NCBI GenBank assembly: GCA_016880695.1 | Contig: JAEHCY010000077.1 | Coordinates: 1-6,057 of the forward strand | Length of the DNA stretch: 6,057 nt | Origin: Chromatiaceae bacterium | GTDB lineage: Bacteria; Pseudomonadota; Gammaproteobacteria; Chromatiales; Chromatiaceae | Reading direction: 5' to 3' | Part shown: positions 5,075 to 6,057 of the stretch, one piece after another | How positions within the stretch are numbered: position 1 is the stretch's first letter | Layout: each line of letters begins with the position of its first letter | Program-made: the position numbers and the translations under genes | Notes under the pieces: model-generated | What the model was told of the DNA's origin: nothing | Databases searched by the model: none | Seen by the model: only the letters and a program-made list of their open reading frames with translations

Positions 5075-6057
5075 ATGAAGCCCACGGTAACCCATCATCA
5101 TCTGCCGCTGCGACCCGGCAACTTCCGTACCCTGACCGAGGCCCTCGACTATGCGGCTCAGGGCCAGACGGGCATGAACTTCTACAACGCCCAAGGCAAG
5201 CTCTATGCATCAGTGACCTATGGGTTCCTGTGCGAGCAGTCGAAACGTCTGGCACGGCGCCTGCTCGCCCTCGGCCTGCCGCAGGGATCGAACGTCGCTT
5301 TGATCGCGGAAACCCATCCCGATTTCGTGCGGTTTTTCTTTGCCTGTCAGTATGCGGGGCTGGTGCCCGTGCCGCTGCCGGTGTCCGTCAACCTGGGAAA
5401 CCATCGGGCGTACGTGGATCATCTGCGCGGGATGCTCGCGGACTGCCAGGCCAAGGTGGTAATGGCCCCGAGCGATCTCTTGCCCCTGGTCGAGGAGGCC
5501 TCTATTGGCGCGGCGAAACCCGTGGTGGGAGACGCGGCGGCATTCGATGGACTGCCGGAATCGGACACCGGGCTGGTCAGCCCGCAGCCAAACGACCTGG
5601 CTTACATCCAGTACACCTCAGGCAGCACCCGTTTCCCGCAGGGCGTCATGATCCGCCAGGCGGCGGTGCTCGATAACCTGGCAGGCATCATTCGCCATGG
5701 GGTGAGGATACGCCCGGGTGACCGTTGTTTCTCCTGGCTGCCGTTTTATCACGATATGGGGCTGGTGGGGCTGGTGTTGGCCCCGGTGGCGGCCCAACTC
5801 TCGGTCGATTACCTCGATACCCGCGTGTTTGCCATGCGCCCGCGGCGCTGGTTGGAGCTCATGTCCAGGAGCCGGGCCACCGTCTCCTTCGGGCCGCCGT
5901 TCGGTTACGACCTGGTTGCCCGACGCCTTCGCCCCGGGGAGGCGGAGCGGTTTGATCTCAGCAGTTGGCGTGTCGCCGGTGTGGGTGCCGAGATGATACG
6001 CGCCGAGACTCTGAAGCGGTTTGCACGGCGTTTGGCGCCGGCGGGCTTCGATCCAAA
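5075..6057 (+). CDS. Fatty acyl-AMP ligase (adenylate-forming enzyme), 3' end outside window
   Basis: The first 327 codons of an ANL-superfamily enzyme are present; complete family members run to roughly 550-600 residues, so the small C-terminal domain is missing here. Such enzymes activate a fatty acid with ATP to acyl-AMP, usually for transfer to an acyl carrier protein. Visible motifs are the phosphate-binding loop YTSGSTRFPQGVM (180-192), WLPFYHDMGLVG (221-232) and GVGAEMI (303-309). TSGSTR with Arg where CoA ligases have Thr-Gly, and the PFYHDMG block, point to the FAAL branch rather than acyl-CoA synthetase. Gln189 replaces the frequent Lys of PKGV. The ATG at 5075 begins a typical N-terminus (FRTLTEALDYAAQG at 17-30), though its ribosome binding site is weak. 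The pathway (polyketide, lipopeptide or other lipid) depends on genes beyond the window. Confidence 0.9.
   Translation, partial: MKPTVTHHHLPLRPGNFRTLTEALDYAAQGQTGMNFYNAQGKLYASVTYGFLCEQSKRLARRLLALGLPQGSNVALIAETHPDFVRFFFACQYAGLVPVPLPVSVNLGNHRAYVDHLRGMLADCQAKVVMAPSDLLPLVEEASIGAAKPVVGDAAAFDGLPESDTGLVSPQPNDLAYIQYTSGSTRFPQGVMIRQAAVLDNLAGIIRHGVRIRPGDRCFSWLPFYHDMGLVGLVLAPVAAQLSVDYLDTRVFAMRPRRWLELMSRSRATVSFGPPFGYDLVARRLRPGEAERFDLSSWRVAGVGAEMIRAETLKRFARRLAPAGFDP

Noticed and set aside
4466..5194. Minus-strand open frames of 190-242 codons (4466-5194, 4513-5085)
   Set aside because: They are antisense to the recognisable transposase C-terminus, the promoter region and the ligase start, with no family features.
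5230..5996. Plus-strand frames at 5230-5676 and 5718-5996
   Set aside because: Alternate frames of the fatty acyl-AMP ligase gene, whose true frame is continuous from 5075 to the window end.

Overview
The window reads as chromosomal DNA from a GC-rich gammaproteobacterium. The inference rests on the translation-gene order thrS-infC-rpmI-rplT, on proteins that align well with E. coli ThrRS and IF3 from memory, and on a non-AUG start for infC. No genus can be named from the sequence alone.

Region 1 (1-3220, minus strand) is the translation operon. It reads thrS (ThrRS, complete), a perfect 14-bp hairpin with the look of a terminator or attenuator, infC (IF3, apparently starting at AUA), rpmI (L35) and rplT (L20, cut by the window edge). 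Upstream of thrS lie two hairpins. One sits just before the ribosome binding site, where E. coli thrS carries its ThrRS-binding operator. The other is a long GC-rich stem whose loop is purine-rich and Shine-Dalgarno-like.

Region 2 (3220-4943) is an accessory scar with no intact protein gene. From left to right it holds: a run of short hairpins; a roughly 320-nt structured stretch that I read as an orphan HEARO/omegaRNA (the guide RNA of IscB-type RNA-guided nucleases) without any iscB gene; a 40-codon remnant of an SGNH/GDSL hydrolase gene; and a badly decayed ISAs1-family transposase. The transposase is itself interrupted by a 152-bp miniature element with 21-bp near-perfect terminal inverted repeats and CTAG at both outer ends. 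Removing the element and one CTAG rejoins the transposase in frame, which gives the order of the nested insertions.

Region 3 (4944-6057, plus strand) starts with a sigma70-like promoter (perfect TATAAT), a small leader hairpin, and the first 327 codons of a fatty acyl-AMP ligase of the adenylate-forming superfamily. The gene runs off the window. The SGNH remnant and the ligase share an orientation, so a lipid or acyl-modification cluster may have lost its first gene to insertion. The adjacent translation operon, transcribed the other way, is intact.
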